This document shows, one piece after another, positions 1-6,121 of a stretch of DNA of 10,501 bases. Origin of the DNA: Cyrtobacter comes (GTDB lineage Bacteria; Pseudomonadota; Alphaproteobacteria; Rickettsiales; Midichloriaceae); assembly GCF_034470605.1 (NCBI RefSeq), contig NZ_JARGYT010000040.1, positions 1-10,501 of the forward strand, in the 5' to 3' direction. The translations under genes and the position numbers were made by a program. The notes under the pieces are model-generated. The model saw nothing but the letters and a program-made list of their open reading frames with translations. It searched no databases and was not told the origin of the DNA. Each line of letters starts with the position of its first letter. Position 1 is the first letter of the stretch.

Positions 1-108
1 TTCGCTAAACTCAAAGAAAATCGACGCTTAGCATTACGATTTGAGAAATCCGATCTCTCTTTCCTTGCCTTTATAGCTTTAGCATCTATTAAATACAACC
101 TTTGTTAA
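1..108 (+). CDS. IS5-family transposase, C-terminal fragment (cut by window edge)
   Basis: The first frame is open from base 1 to a TAA at 106-108 and gives 35 residues beginning FAKLKENRRLALRFEK and ending LASIKYNLC. The pattern L-K-x-x-R-R-x-A-x-R-F-x-K followed by S-F-L-x-F-I-x-L-A is the usual C-terminal tail of IS5-family (IS427/IS1031-like) DDE transposases, just after the last catalytic Glu region. The N-terminal and catalytic parts lie outside the window. The stop is only 7 bases from the inferred end of the element, which is normal for compact IS5 elements. An identical copy in the opposite orientation closes the window (10396-10501). Confidence 0.8.
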   Translation, partial: FAKLKENRRLALRFEKSDLSFLAFIALASIKYNLC

Positions 109-115
109 CAGTGCC
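1..115 (+). mobile_element. 3' end of an IS5-family insertion sequence
   Basis: The inner terminus, read outward-in on the minus strand, begins GGCACTGTTAACAAAGG. This resembles IS427/IS1031-group IS5 ends, which typically start GGxxCTGTTgCAAA. The identical 113 bases recur at 10389-10501 beside unrelated flanking sequence, which fixes the boundary at about 115. The three bases outside both copies read TTA in the IS orientation. This fits a TA/TNA target duplication, or it could belong to the terminus. The element interrupts the older transposase fragment at 119-378. The other end lies left of the window. Confidence 0.75.
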
Positions 116-118
116 TAA

Positions 119-378
119 CCATTCATTATCACTATCCACGGCTAAGGTATCATTTGCCATATTCCAGCTTTAGCCCATCTAATAAATCTTTTATGAACTG
201 TAGGCCATTTGCCATATTCCACAGGAAGCGCTCTCCATGGCCCACCAGTTCTGGCAACACACATCACTGCTCTTATAAATCCACGGTTATCGTATCCTCT
301 ACGTCCTCTATCTCCACTTTTCCCAGGTAAAATATCTTTAATAATTTCCCATTGATCATCCCTCAAGTCATATAACAT
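119..378 (-). pseudogene. IS5-type transposase, N-terminal fragment, frameshifted and interrupted
   Basis: An ATG at 376-378 opens a 78-codon frame (stop 142-144). It begins MLYDLRDDQWEIIKDILPGK and contains G-x-R-G-Y-D-N-R-x-F-I-x-A-V and G-x-P-W-R-A-L-P, the hallmark N-terminal (DUF4096-like) domain of IS5-family transposases. After GIWQM the sequence shifts frame: the next frame reads TLAVDSDNEWL, the expected continuation before the first catalytic Asp (usually EWL-MIDST). It stops exactly where the neighbouring IS begins. The gene is therefore broken twice, by a one-base-type frameshift near 145-155 and by insertion of another IS at about 116-118. The catalytic DDE residues are absent, so the product cannot transpose. 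Confidence 0.8.
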
Positions 379-440
379 TTTAGCCTCATAATGAGTTGCT
401 AAAATAGCAGCACATAAAAATCTTAAATGTCGACACTACC
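119..440 (-). mobile_element. Remnant of an older IS5-type element, 5' half
   Basis: The remnant contains the transposase N-terminus (119-378). Upstream, on the minus strand, its end reads GGTAGTGTCGACATTTAAG starting at 440. This matches the neighbouring IS terminus (GGCACTGTTAACA) at 9 of the first 13 positions and is typical of an IS427/IS1031-group left end. Immediately outside at 441-443 the bases again read TTA in the IS orientation, followed by a repeat terminus like those of the MITE copies, suggesting the element inserted into one. The 3' half is missing. Confidence 0.6.
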
Positions 441-457
441 TAAAGCGTCATAAAAAT
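441..457. repeat. Orphan half terminal repeat of the MITE family
   Basis: The bases TAAAGCGTCATAAAAAT match the terminal repeat of the MITE copy at 538-661 (CTAAAGCGTCATAAAAAT at 545-562). The match ends abruptly at the IS5-remnant terminus on one side and after ATAAAAAT on the other. The inner part is not similar to the other MITE copies, so this could be a different subfamily or a rearranged copy. Confidence 0.5.
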
Positions 458-537
458 TTCTAAAAGGACTTTAATAGGTCGTTGGCTAAGCTGTTTTGTT
501 TGAGGTGATATCTAATACATAGCTGTGCTAATTCAAT

Positions 538-661
538 TCAAATAGCTAAAGCGTCATAAAAATGGCACATGATTAATTTTGAAAATGTGTTAGTTATCAT
601 TGGGTTAAGTTTAACAAAATTACTGTTTATGTAATCATTTTATACCGCTATAGCTATTTGA
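538..661 (-). repeat. MITE-like element, copy 1 (124 bp, best preserved)
   Basis: The copy is bounded by imperfect terminal inverted repeats of about 24 bases. The left end starts TCAAATAGCTAAAGCG and the right end, reverse-complemented, starts TCAAATAGCTATAGCG. The interior has no coding capacity. Its core (on the minus strand AATGATTACATAAACAG, then AATTTTGTTAAACTTAAC and CAATGATAA) is shared with copies at about 5447-5575 and 8603-8716. Short size, terminal inverted repeats, AT-richness and multiple dispersed intergenic copies fit a miniature inverted-repeat transposable element. No transposase with matching ends is visible in the window. Confidence 0.75.
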
Positions 662-885
662 CTGGCTTTCCTGCTTTCACATAGGGTTTTATAACTAAAG
701 CCGTCTCATTAAGCGCTATTTGATGCCAAATTCATGAGCGATATCTTCGGATCTAGCATGATTCTTGAAATAAAAGGTTCAATTTGGTTGTCTCTCATAT
801 AGCCCTTTATTGGATGCTTGCGTATAGTCAATAATTGGTTGTTATACTTAGCCTTTTCCAAACTGTAGTCTAAATTGTCATCTAG
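657..885 (-). other. Possible decayed coding remnant, family not recognised
   Basis: Two readings on the minus strand look partly protein-like. One frame is open without a start codon from 885 to a TAA at 709-711 (containing LDDNLDYSLEKAKYNN). The other reads KGLYERQPN, one in-frame stop, then TFYFKNHARSEDIAHEFGIK. After one further frameshift it continues LNETALVIKPYVKAGKPVK and runs into the MITE end at 661. The second reading would be a disrupted gene truncated by the MITE. I do not recognise either, and in such AT-rich DNA both could be chance. Confidence 0.25.
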
Positions 886-1062
886 CTACTATAATTCCTT
901 TAATGACCCTCAAGCTAAGTGTTAGTTCTAAATATCAATATCAAATAGTTAATCTTCCTTAATATACTAGGCAAAAATATAATAAGAGTGCTGATAATCA
1001 ATAAAAGGAGGACTATTATAGTATTATTTTTTGAATAGCTCTATAAAAGCCCACCATAAAGA
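886..1062. other. Intergenic sequence without a recognised gene
   Basis: Nothing coding was recognised here. A purine-rich GGAGG (1007-1011) resembles a Shine-Dalgarno on the plus strand, but no ATG, GTG or TTG opens a useful frame within a suitable distance. No hairpin with a T-run was seen behind the transporter gene that ends at 1063. Confidence 0.5.
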
Positions 1063-2466
1063 CTAAATATAGCCTATAATATGCCACCAAACATAGCCTA
1101 CAGAGGACCATACAAGTATATGCGCCAGGCTTATGATAAAACCATTTTTCCACCAATTTCCTGCGCTCACAACACCGGATGAGAAAAATATAGGTGCTGA
1201 TGATATGCCATAGTGTGTCAAGCATGCAGAAAGATTGGCAAAAAAGCTAAGTATTATGCATGCAATGAACGGATTAAGCCCTACTTTAATAAGCGCAAGA
1301 GCAAATGTTGTATACATTATTGATGAATAAACTGTAATGCTGGCAAAAAAGTAATGCATGTAAAAGAAAACAAGCAAAAGCAATGGTATAGCAAATTGTG
1401 TTTGTTGTGATGAGAAAAAATCGGAAAAAATACCGCCAATCCATGGTGTGACCCCCTTACTGCTTAGAGCATCAGACATTGCTATAAATCCACCGAACCA
1501 TATAAATGTTCTCCATGCTATACTGCATGATCCAGCATCTTCCATGCTCATCACGCCAGTTAATACAAGGATCAAAAAGCCAAGAATTGCAGTTGTAGCA
1601 TGTCCTATACCTATAACATCCGAAAGTATCCAAAATGTTACTAAAAAAACTAATGTGCATAAAACTATTTTTTCATTAGTTCTAATTTTACCCATCTTGG
1701 CCAATTCTTCTTGTGCTAATCTAGATGCAGATTTCACATCAGAGATATATGGTTTTATCAAGAATTGTAAGATTGTAGGTAATATTAAAAGGCTAATTAT
1801 TCCAGGAACAAACGCTGCCAGAGCCCAGCTAGTCCATGTTATATTTACACCGATGCTTTGAGCTAGGTTTACTATCAGAGGGTTTCCAGCCATTGCCGTT
1901 ATAAACATAGCACTTGTAATCACATTAACGTGAAAACAAAGCTGAACTAGATATTTTGAAACGTTCCTATTATTTGAATTATGTTCATATTTATCTATGA
2001 GTGCTTGCGCTATTGGGTATACTATTCCGCCACCCCTAGCTGTTGCACTTGGTGTTACTGGAGCAACAAAGAGTTCTGTTAATATCAATCCATATGAGAT
2101 CCCAGTTAAACTGCCACCAAGTTTTGAGATAAAAAAGAAAGCTGCTCTTTTTCCTATGCTTGTACTTATAACAGCTCTAGAGATGAAGAATGCAAACACA
2201 ACAAATATTACTATTGGTGTGCCAAACCCAAATAATGCTTCATTTATTGTTAGGGTTTTTGTGACGACCGAGATTGCCAAGCTCATTAGAACTATAAGTT
2301 CCATAGAGGCGGATGTGAATATTATTGCAGCAATGGTGCCTATAAATATAATCAATAACTTCCACGAAGAGGGAGATAGGCTAACTGGTGGCTGAGTGAA
2401 AAACAACAATATCGCGCATATAGAAAAAATTAGAGTTGTGCTTATAAAATTTTTTTTCATCTTCAT
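1063..2466 (-). CDS. DASS/SLC13-family anion (dicarboxylate) transporter
   Basis: The product is a membrane carrier of the divalent anion:Na+ symporter family, closest in motif to the bacterial 2-oxoglutarate/malate translocator and CitT-like branch. It probably brings in or exchanges C4/C5-dicarboxylates in the inner membrane. From the ATG at 2466 it is 467 residues, a normal length, with about a dozen hydrophobic segments. Family signatures are P-x-T-P-S-A-T-A-R-G-G-G at about 136-147, ITSAMFITAMAGNPL at about 183-197 and, near the C-terminus, THYGISSAPIFFSSG. These correspond to the paired Ser-Asn-Thr-like substrate/Na+ binding loops. A TTG five codons upstream (2481) also extends the frame. 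The ATG is preferred because it overlaps the stop of an upstream small ORF (ATGA). No Shine-Dalgarno of its own is visible, suggesting translational coupling. The exact substrate is not determined. Confidence 0.88.
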   Translation of the reverse strand: MKMKKNFISTTLIFSICAILLFFTQPPVSLSPSSWKLLIIFIGTIAAIIFTSASMELIVLMSLAISVVTKTLTINEALFGFGTPIVIFVVFAFFISRAVISTSIGKRAAFFFISKLGGSLTGISYGLILTELFVAPVTPSATARGGGIVYPIAQALIDKYEHNSNNRNVSKYLVQLCFHVNVITSAMFITAMAGNPLIVNLAQSIGVNITWTSWALAAFVPGIISLLILPTILQFLIKPYISDVKSASRLAQEELAKMGKIRTNEKIVLCTLVFLVTFWILSDVIGIGHATTAILGFLILVLTGVMSMEDAGSCSIAWRTFIWFGGFIAMSDALSSKGVTPWIGGIFSDFFSSQQTQFAIPLLLLVFFYMHYFFASITVYSSIMYTTFALALIKVGLNPFIACIILSFFANLSACLTHYGISSAPIFFSSGVVSAGNWWKNGFIISLAHILVWSSVGYVWWHIIGYI

Positions 2467-2558
2467 AGTACTAACACACAATTATCAGATAACCATATTA
2501 CTTTATGCAACATAAGACCTTCCAGACATATAATTTTGCGCACAAGATACACGTTCAT
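2463..2558 (-). CDS. Putative 31-residue leader peptide upstream of the transporter
   Basis: An ATG at 2556-2558 follows an AGGAGA (2566-2571) at an ideal seven-base spacing. The frame encodes 31 residues starting MNVYLVRKII and ending NCVLVL, and terminates at TGA (2463-2465), overlapping the transporter ATG (2464-2466) in an ATGA arrangement. This is the clearest ribosome binding site in the window, whereas the transporter start has none. The layout is that of translational coupling through a leader peptide. No similarity to a known leader is recognised and there is no run of one amino acid to suggest classic attenuation. It could instead be the degraded start of an older gene. Confidence 0.5.
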   Translation of the reverse strand: MNVYLVRKIICLEGLMLHKVIWLSDNCVLVL

Positions 2559-2565
2559 AAAAAAA

Positions 2566-2571
2566 TCTCCT
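2566..2571 (-). promoter_or_regulatory. Strong Shine-Dalgarno of the leader ORF
   Basis: AGGAGA on the minus strand lies seven bases before the ATG at 2558. Most other starts in the window have weak or no such sequence, so it stands out and supports translation of the 31-codon frame. Confidence 0.55.
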
Positions 2572-2589
2572 GCTAATTACGACTAATTT

Positions 2590-3390
2590 ATGAATAATTT
2601 AGAGCCTTTTATGAAGGAAAAGTTTCAAATTAAGATAACATGTTGTAAAATAAATACCATATATAATGGTTCAATATGTTTTTCAGATTATAATAAGGGC
2701 TTCTTTTTCAAGGAAGAATATTATGAAGCCCAAAGATTAGGCTCGGTAAGTAGCGTATCTAAATCACGTGATGTAGAGCATGATAATTTTGAGATTAGGG
2801 TCTTTATGTATGATAAAAATGAAAGAGAAATCGAGGTATTTTCATCGCTGATAGAGGGTGGTTCGGTAGATATATTTACTTTAGATGAGGCGCTTACAGA
2901 AGAAAAAAAAATACAAAGTGGTATAGTATCACAGATCAAAATGTCGGATAAAGTACTTTATATTACGGTATATGGTATAGGGAGCTTGCTACAAAGGCCG
3001 TTGACTGAAGCTTATTCTTTGAATTGTAGAGCAATTTTTGGAGATCATAGATGTAAATTTGACAGGTCTAAAATGGCTTTAAAAGGGCAAATTGAGGAGG
3101 TTTTAGGTAAAAACAAGTTTAGAATTTTAGAAAATATCACAAAACAATATAATAGTGTTAAGTTTATATCTGGTAATAATGCTGGGCGAGAAATTGAGAT
3201 AGATTCTATAAATGGATCCAATATTACGATAATTTTAGATAATTTACTGTTTAGTACAGGTGATATAATTGAACTGATGCCTGGCTGTGATAAATCTATA
3301 AAAACCTGCTCATCTGTTTATAAGAATGCGCTAAATTTTAGGGGGGAGCCACATATCCCAACTGTACGTACTATACTTAATAAATCATAG
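2590..3390 (+). CDS. GTA/phage tail hub-like protein (DUF2163 + BR0599 C-terminal domain)
   Basis: The 266-residue protein has the two-part architecture of the DUF2163/phage BR0599 family, found in alphaproteobacterial gene transfer agents and siphophages, where it forms the tail hub. Residues about 15-130 fit the N-terminal domain (start TCCKINTIYNGSICFSD). Residues about 136-260 carry the C-terminal signature: RPLTEAYSLNC, then GDHRCKFD, then PGCDKSIKTC followed by NALNFRGEPHIP. Cys146, Cys155, Cys233 and Cys240 are all kept; from memory these match the conserved cysteines that hold an iron-sulfur cluster in the Rhodobacter GTA hub. The length is near the family norm (about 280-300). No other GTA gene is in the window, so it is an orphan locus, as is common in Rickettsiales where GTA genes are scattered. 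The start at 2590 has no clear ribosome binding site; an ATG at 2611 is an alternative. Confidence 0.85.
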   Translation: MNNLEPFMKEKFQIKITCCKINTIYNGSICFSDYNKGFFFKEEYYEAQRLGSVSSVSKSRDVEHDNFEIRVFMYDKNEREIEVFSSLIEGGSVDIFTLDEALTEEKKIQSGIVSQIKMSDKVLYITVYGIGSLLQRPLTEAYSLNCRAIFGDHRCKFDRSKMALKGQIEEVLGKNKFRILENITKQYNSVKFISGNNAGREIEIDSINGSNITIILDNLLFSTGDIIELMPGCDKSIKTCSSVYKNALNFRGEPHIPTVRTILNKS

Positions 3391-3461
3391 AGGAACTAAT
3401 AGAATTTAATATCAGATTAATCTAAACAATTAGTGCTTGTGTTACCGCATATAAACCGCAC

Positions 3462-3498
3462 ATACATTTCAAAATTATTGAAATGGCATGAAATGTAT
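3462..3498. terminator. Overlapping alternative hairpins between convergent genes
   Basis: A 10-base perfect inverted repeat (ATACATTTCA at 3462-3471 with TGAAATGTAT at 3489-3498) competes with an inner 8-base perfect stem (CATTTCAA at 3465-3472 with TTGAAATG at 3478-3485, five-base loop). It lies 70 bases after the hub gene stop and before the end of the convergent repeat protein gene. There is no G/C-rich stem or clear T-run, so a terminator role is only a guess. The palindrome AGATTAATCT (3414-3423) lies nearby. Confidence 0.3.
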
Positions 3499-3555
3499 TA
3501 ACTAAATTAAGGGCAATAAAAAGCCATACCTAAGAATCATTAATGCACACGAAGA

Positions 3556-3718
3556 TATCATCTTGAGCAGAGTTGTTATGCCCTATTGCTAGTTCTTCTG
3601 TGGTGTTAGTGTATAGAGCCATCATCTTGATCATGTTTATGCCCTATTGCTAGTTCTTTTGTGGTGTTAGTGTATAGAGCATCATCTTGATCATGTTTAT
3701 GCCCTATTGCTAGTTCTT
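3556..3718 (-). repeat. 60-61 bp tandem repeat at the 3' end of the repeat-protein gene
   Basis: The string ATGCCCTATTGCTAGTTCTT starts at 3578, 3639 and 3699, giving periods of 61 and 60 bases. The two inner units are almost identical. The outermost (3556-3600) is more diverged. The 61-base unit carries an extra C at 3619-3620 (GAGCCATC versus GAGCATC), which shifts the reading frame of the gene. Confidence 0.9.
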
Positions 3719-5213
3719 GATTAGGCCCACCTCCTAGGCTATTATTAACAAAGTCTAATAAAAGTTCTGTAGTGGGTGGATTATTCTCCCATACATCTAG
3801 TGCATCTAAAGCCTTAGGATCGCCTCCCATATCTTGAATGCGCTTCTTTGCAAGATCTTTTAATGTATTCCAATGTACAATATTTGCATGATCGGATTTC
3901 CCTGTTAAAAAAATATCCCTGAAGCAATCCCATGAGCATCTAACAGCAGTTTTGAACCATAAGTTATGCTCCCAAAAGTACTGCATATTCCTTACGTGCA
4001 TAGCTGAGCATTCAGTTGCACTGTTTAGATGTTTGAGTACTGAATCATAAATAGTTGTATTATCGGCATTTTTTGTACATACAGATAGGATTTCCTTTAA
4101 CTTTTCGAAAATTATATGATTTTCAAAGAGTAACCTAGCGTTATCTTGAAAATCTTTAATATGAAATATTGTGCTGATTACAGTATCTTGGGTTTCTTGA
4201 CATCTAGGTTCATTAATTGCATCACGTAGCCGTGTGAGGGCTAGCATGCATGCAAAATACTGGCTAAGTGAATCGTGGCAATATTGTAATGTAAGACTCA
4301 GGCAGTGAAATCCTATATCTTTATCGTTCAAAAGCTCTGGATGTTCAGTTATTAACTTATGAAACTTCTGGATATTTATGGTTGATTTGCCATTAATATC
4401 TTTTGCGAAACATTTTTGTAATTCCAGATATAATTCGCTGAAGTTGGACTCTGTTTTAATACGATTTTTGATTCGGGTGTTTTTTGAAATTGCATCAATT
4501 ATATCGGCAATGCTAATCAACGCGGACTCTGATGTTAGATTATTTAAAGAGTAAATAATCTTTTCCAATTCTTCTATTGTGGTGAGGGCTGGTTCTTCGG
4601 AGATAGGTTTATCAGTTTTACTAATCCCAGCCCTTGTTCCATCTTGTCCATTTAATCCTTGTTCTGTGAGGAGGGCTGGTTGTTTGGTAATAGGTTTATC
4701 AGTTTGACTAACAGCCGCCTTTGTTCCATCTTGCTTCTTTAGCTCCTGTTCTGTGAGGAGGGCGGGTTGTTTGGTAATAGGTTTGTCAGTTTTACTAATC
4801 GTCTTATTTGTTTCATTTTGCTTCTTTAGCTCTTGTTTATTTTGGGTTGCTTGATCATTATCTGATGAGTTGCTCCCTGCAGAGAAAAAACTTTTTACTT
4901 TTCCATACACATCCCAAATAGAAGAAAATACTCTAAATAGTATTTTGGTAATGATACCAGGATTTGGTTGGTATATAGTATGTGTGTAGGTACCATTTGC
5001 ATCCAGTGTATGTATATGACGAAACTTACCAAGGAGCTTTGATAAAAAGCCATTGTCTTCTATTGTTGTAGTCATTTTACCTTGAGTATTTTCGTGAGTG
5101 ATTTTGTACTGCTGATTACTGCCTTTGGCATACTCGTGCAGTGCCATCATTCTCTCTTGCTTTGATGCTTGTGGATTAAGTGCGCGCCATGATTCTTTAA
5201 ATAGCACAGTCAT
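3606..5213 (-). CDS. Repeat-containing protein of unknown function (possible effector)
   Basis: I do not recognise this 535-residue protein. No signal peptide is visible. Residues 1-115 contain a threonine-rich stretch and a moderately hydrophobic segment (about 86-112). Residues 124-218 hold about three 29-residue tandem repeats built on TDKPITKQPALLTEQ and rich in K, Q, T and E, a likely flexible linker. Residues 219-495 are mixed, probably helical, with scattered cysteines. The C-terminus holds 20-residue repeats built on ELAIGHKHDQDDALYTNTT, and the frame closes with DDGSIH. Compared with the preceding repeat unit there is one extra base (a C of the pair 3619-3620). Without it the frame would run on to a TAG at 3530-3532 and add another unit ending INDS. 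Repeat-rich, lineage-specific proteins of this kind in intracellular bacteria are often secreted effectors, but that is inference from style only. No ribosome binding site is evident before the ATG. Confidence 0.7.
   Translation of the reverse strand: MTVLFKESWRALNPQASKQERMMALHEYAKGSNQQYKITHENTQGKMTTTIEDNGFLSKLLGKFRHIHTLDANGTYTHTIYQPNPGIITKILFRVFSSIWDVYGKVKSFFSAGSNSSDNDQATQNKQELKKQNETNKTISKTDKPITKQPALLTEQELKKQDGTKAAVSQTDKPITKQPALLTEQGLNGQDGTRAGISKTDKPISEEPALTTIEELEKIIYSLNNLTSESALISIADIIDAISKNTRIKNRIKTESNFSELYLELQKCFAKDINGKSTINIQKFHKLITEHPELLNDKDIGFHCLSLTLQYCHDSLSQYFACMLALTRLRDAINEPRCQETQDTVISTIFHIKDFQDNARLLFENHIIFEKLKEILSVCTKNADNTTIYDSVLKHLNSATECSAMHVRNMQYFWEHNLWFKTAVRCSWDCFRDIFLTGKSDHANIVHWNTLKDLAKKRIQDMGGDPKALDALDVWENNPPTTELLLDFVNNSLGGGPNQELAIGHKHDQDDALYTNTTKELAIGHKHDQDDGSIH
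4560..4844 (-). repeat. 87 bp (29-residue) tandem repeats within the repeat-protein gene
   Basis: The in-frame unit is about SKTDKPITKQPALLTEQ plus a 12-residue tail such as ELKKQDGTKAAV. It occurs twice in good form and is flanked by partial diverged units (QELKKQNETNKTI before; TDKPISEEPAL after). All period differences are multiples of three, so the frame is kept. Confidence 0.85.
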
Positions 5214-5446
5214 AATTAGTAAATAAACGGAACATGCGCTTTTAACTATCTATATATTACCTGTTATTCAACTGAATATATATCAAAAGTAGTAATAAAA
5301 GTTAAGGATTACTGTTAATAATTATGCGCCAACTAAGCTAATTTGGTTTATGAGCTTATTATGTAGGATTGGTGATATAGTGATTTAAGCTGAATTAACA
5401 TAACAAAGGCTGTAATATAGGCGGTATTATCTATCACCTCAAATTA
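5214..5446. other. Intergenic region upstream of the repeat-protein gene
   Basis: No gene is seen. The stretch is AT-rich and must hold the promoter of the minus-strand repeat-protein gene, but no -35/-10 pair stands out. Bases 5424-5443 resemble, on the opposite strand, the bases at 499-518 (about 18 of 20), which also lie just outside a MITE copy. Confidence 0.4.
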
Positions 5447-5575
5447 AAATAGCTATATATATGTCTAAAGCTGTATAAAATAATTACATAATAAGTAAAT
5501 TTGTTATACTTAACTCAATTATAACTAAAATTTTTTCAGAATTTAGCCACATAACTTCTTTATGACGTTTTTGTT
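5447..5575 (+). repeat. MITE-like element, copy 2 (diverged)
   Basis: The core TATAAAATAATTACATAA, followed by GTAAATTTGTTATACTTAAC and CAATTATAACTAA, aligns with copy 1 (reverse-complemented) and copy 3. The outer ends, AATAGCTATA at the left and TTTATGACGTTTTTG at the right, are degraded versions of the terminal repeats. It ends about 10 bases past the stop of the TlpA-like gene, so it may lie in that transcript's 3' region. Confidence 0.6.
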
Positions 5576-5584
5576 CAATAAATA

Positions 5585-6121
5585 CTAATTGGCTGTATTT
5601 TTGGGTTTTGAGAGGCAATATTCTAGAATTTCTTCTTCTATTTTCTCCATTTTAAAATCAATATCTTCTCTTGAGACCTCCACTAAATTGTTATCAATGA
5701 TTATGAGGCATGGAATATCTCCTACTCCGAATTCCGCCGCCAGTTTTCTATGTGGATCTACAAATAGTGGTAGATTATTTATCTTCTTTTCTCCATATAG
5801 TGAGATTAATTCTTGTGGGTCTTTAAAATCAATGCTTATTGGTAATACTTCCATATTGGTTATATCATCATAAACAAATCTTTTTTTCATCGATGAAAGT
5901 TTTTCCAAAAAATCTACGCAATCTAACCTCCAACTTGCCCAAAAATATATTAAAAGTACTTTGCCCTGAAAATCTTTGAGCTGGTATTCATTATTAGATT
6001 CATCATATATTTTCAAATTTGGTAATTTTAGATTATTGAAGCTAAGTGTTGGTTGTTCATGAAGTGCAAAAGATGTTGTGCAAAAGAATAAGAAGCAGAC
6101 TATAAATTTTTTTATATCCAT
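5585..6121 (-). CDS. TlpA/ResA-like thioredoxin-fold protein lacking the first active-site Cys
   Basis: The 178-residue exported protein has a signal peptide of about 19 residues (MDIKKFIVCFLFFCTTSFA) and a thioredoxin-like fold of the TlpA/AhpC-TSA group. The fold shows as LKDFQGKVLLIYFWASW (about 48-64), a mid-domain beta-strand VLPISIDF, then FVDPHRKLAAEFGVGDIP with the cis-proline at about 137 followed by Cys138 and a strand LIIID. In the active family members WASWCxxC carries the redox pair. Here it reads W-A-S-W-R-L-D-C, so the nucleophilic Cys is Arg65 and only Cys68 remains. Normal disulfide exchange is therefore unlikely, unless Cys68 works alone or with Cys138. The start codon overlaps the end of corA by 10 bases, so the two are cotranscribed and probably coupled. 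It could be a thiol-independent chaperone or an enzyme losing function. Confidence 0.8.
   Translation of the reverse strand: MDIKKFIVCFLFFCTTSFALHEQPTLSFNNLKLPNLKIYDESNNEYQLKDFQGKVLLIYFWASWRLDCVDFLEKLSSMKKRFVYDDITNMEVLPISIDFKDPQELISLYGEKKINNLPLFVDPHRKLAAEFGVGDIPCLIIIDNNLVEVSREDIDFKMEKIEEEILEYCLSKPKNTAN

Noticed and set aside
151..221. 16-base direct repeat (CATTTGCCATATTCCA at 151-166 and 206-221) within the transposase remnant
   Set aside because: The two copies code in different frames for parts expected in the transposase (GIWQM and EYGKWP), so chance similarity is likely, although a link to the nearby frameshift cannot be excluded.
1007..1011. GGAGG resembling a Shine-Dalgarno on the plus strand
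   Set aside because: No ATG, GTG or TTG at a suitable distance opens a meaningful frame, and it would read into the antisense of the transporter.
1016..1225. 69-codon minus-strand frame
   Set aside because: It overlaps the transporter's 3' end in another frame and has no family features; treated as a shadow of the transporter gene.
1448..2395. Plus-strand frames of 137 and 132 codons (1448-1861, 1997-2395) and a minus frame at 1472-1660
   Set aside because: They lie wholly within the well-supported transporter gene, and their sequences look like antisense or off-frame readings of membrane segments.
2721..2939. 72-codon minus-strand frame
   Set aside because: It is antisense to the GTA hub-like gene, which has strong family signatures.
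5398..5420. CATAACAAAGGCTGTAATATAG, resembling the IS terminus GTTAACAAAGGTTGTATT
   Set aside because: The match is short and imperfect, with no transposase remnant or second end beside it.
5589..5873. 94-codon plus-strand frame
   Set aside because: It is antisense to the TlpA-like gene, with serine-rich composition typical of a shadow.
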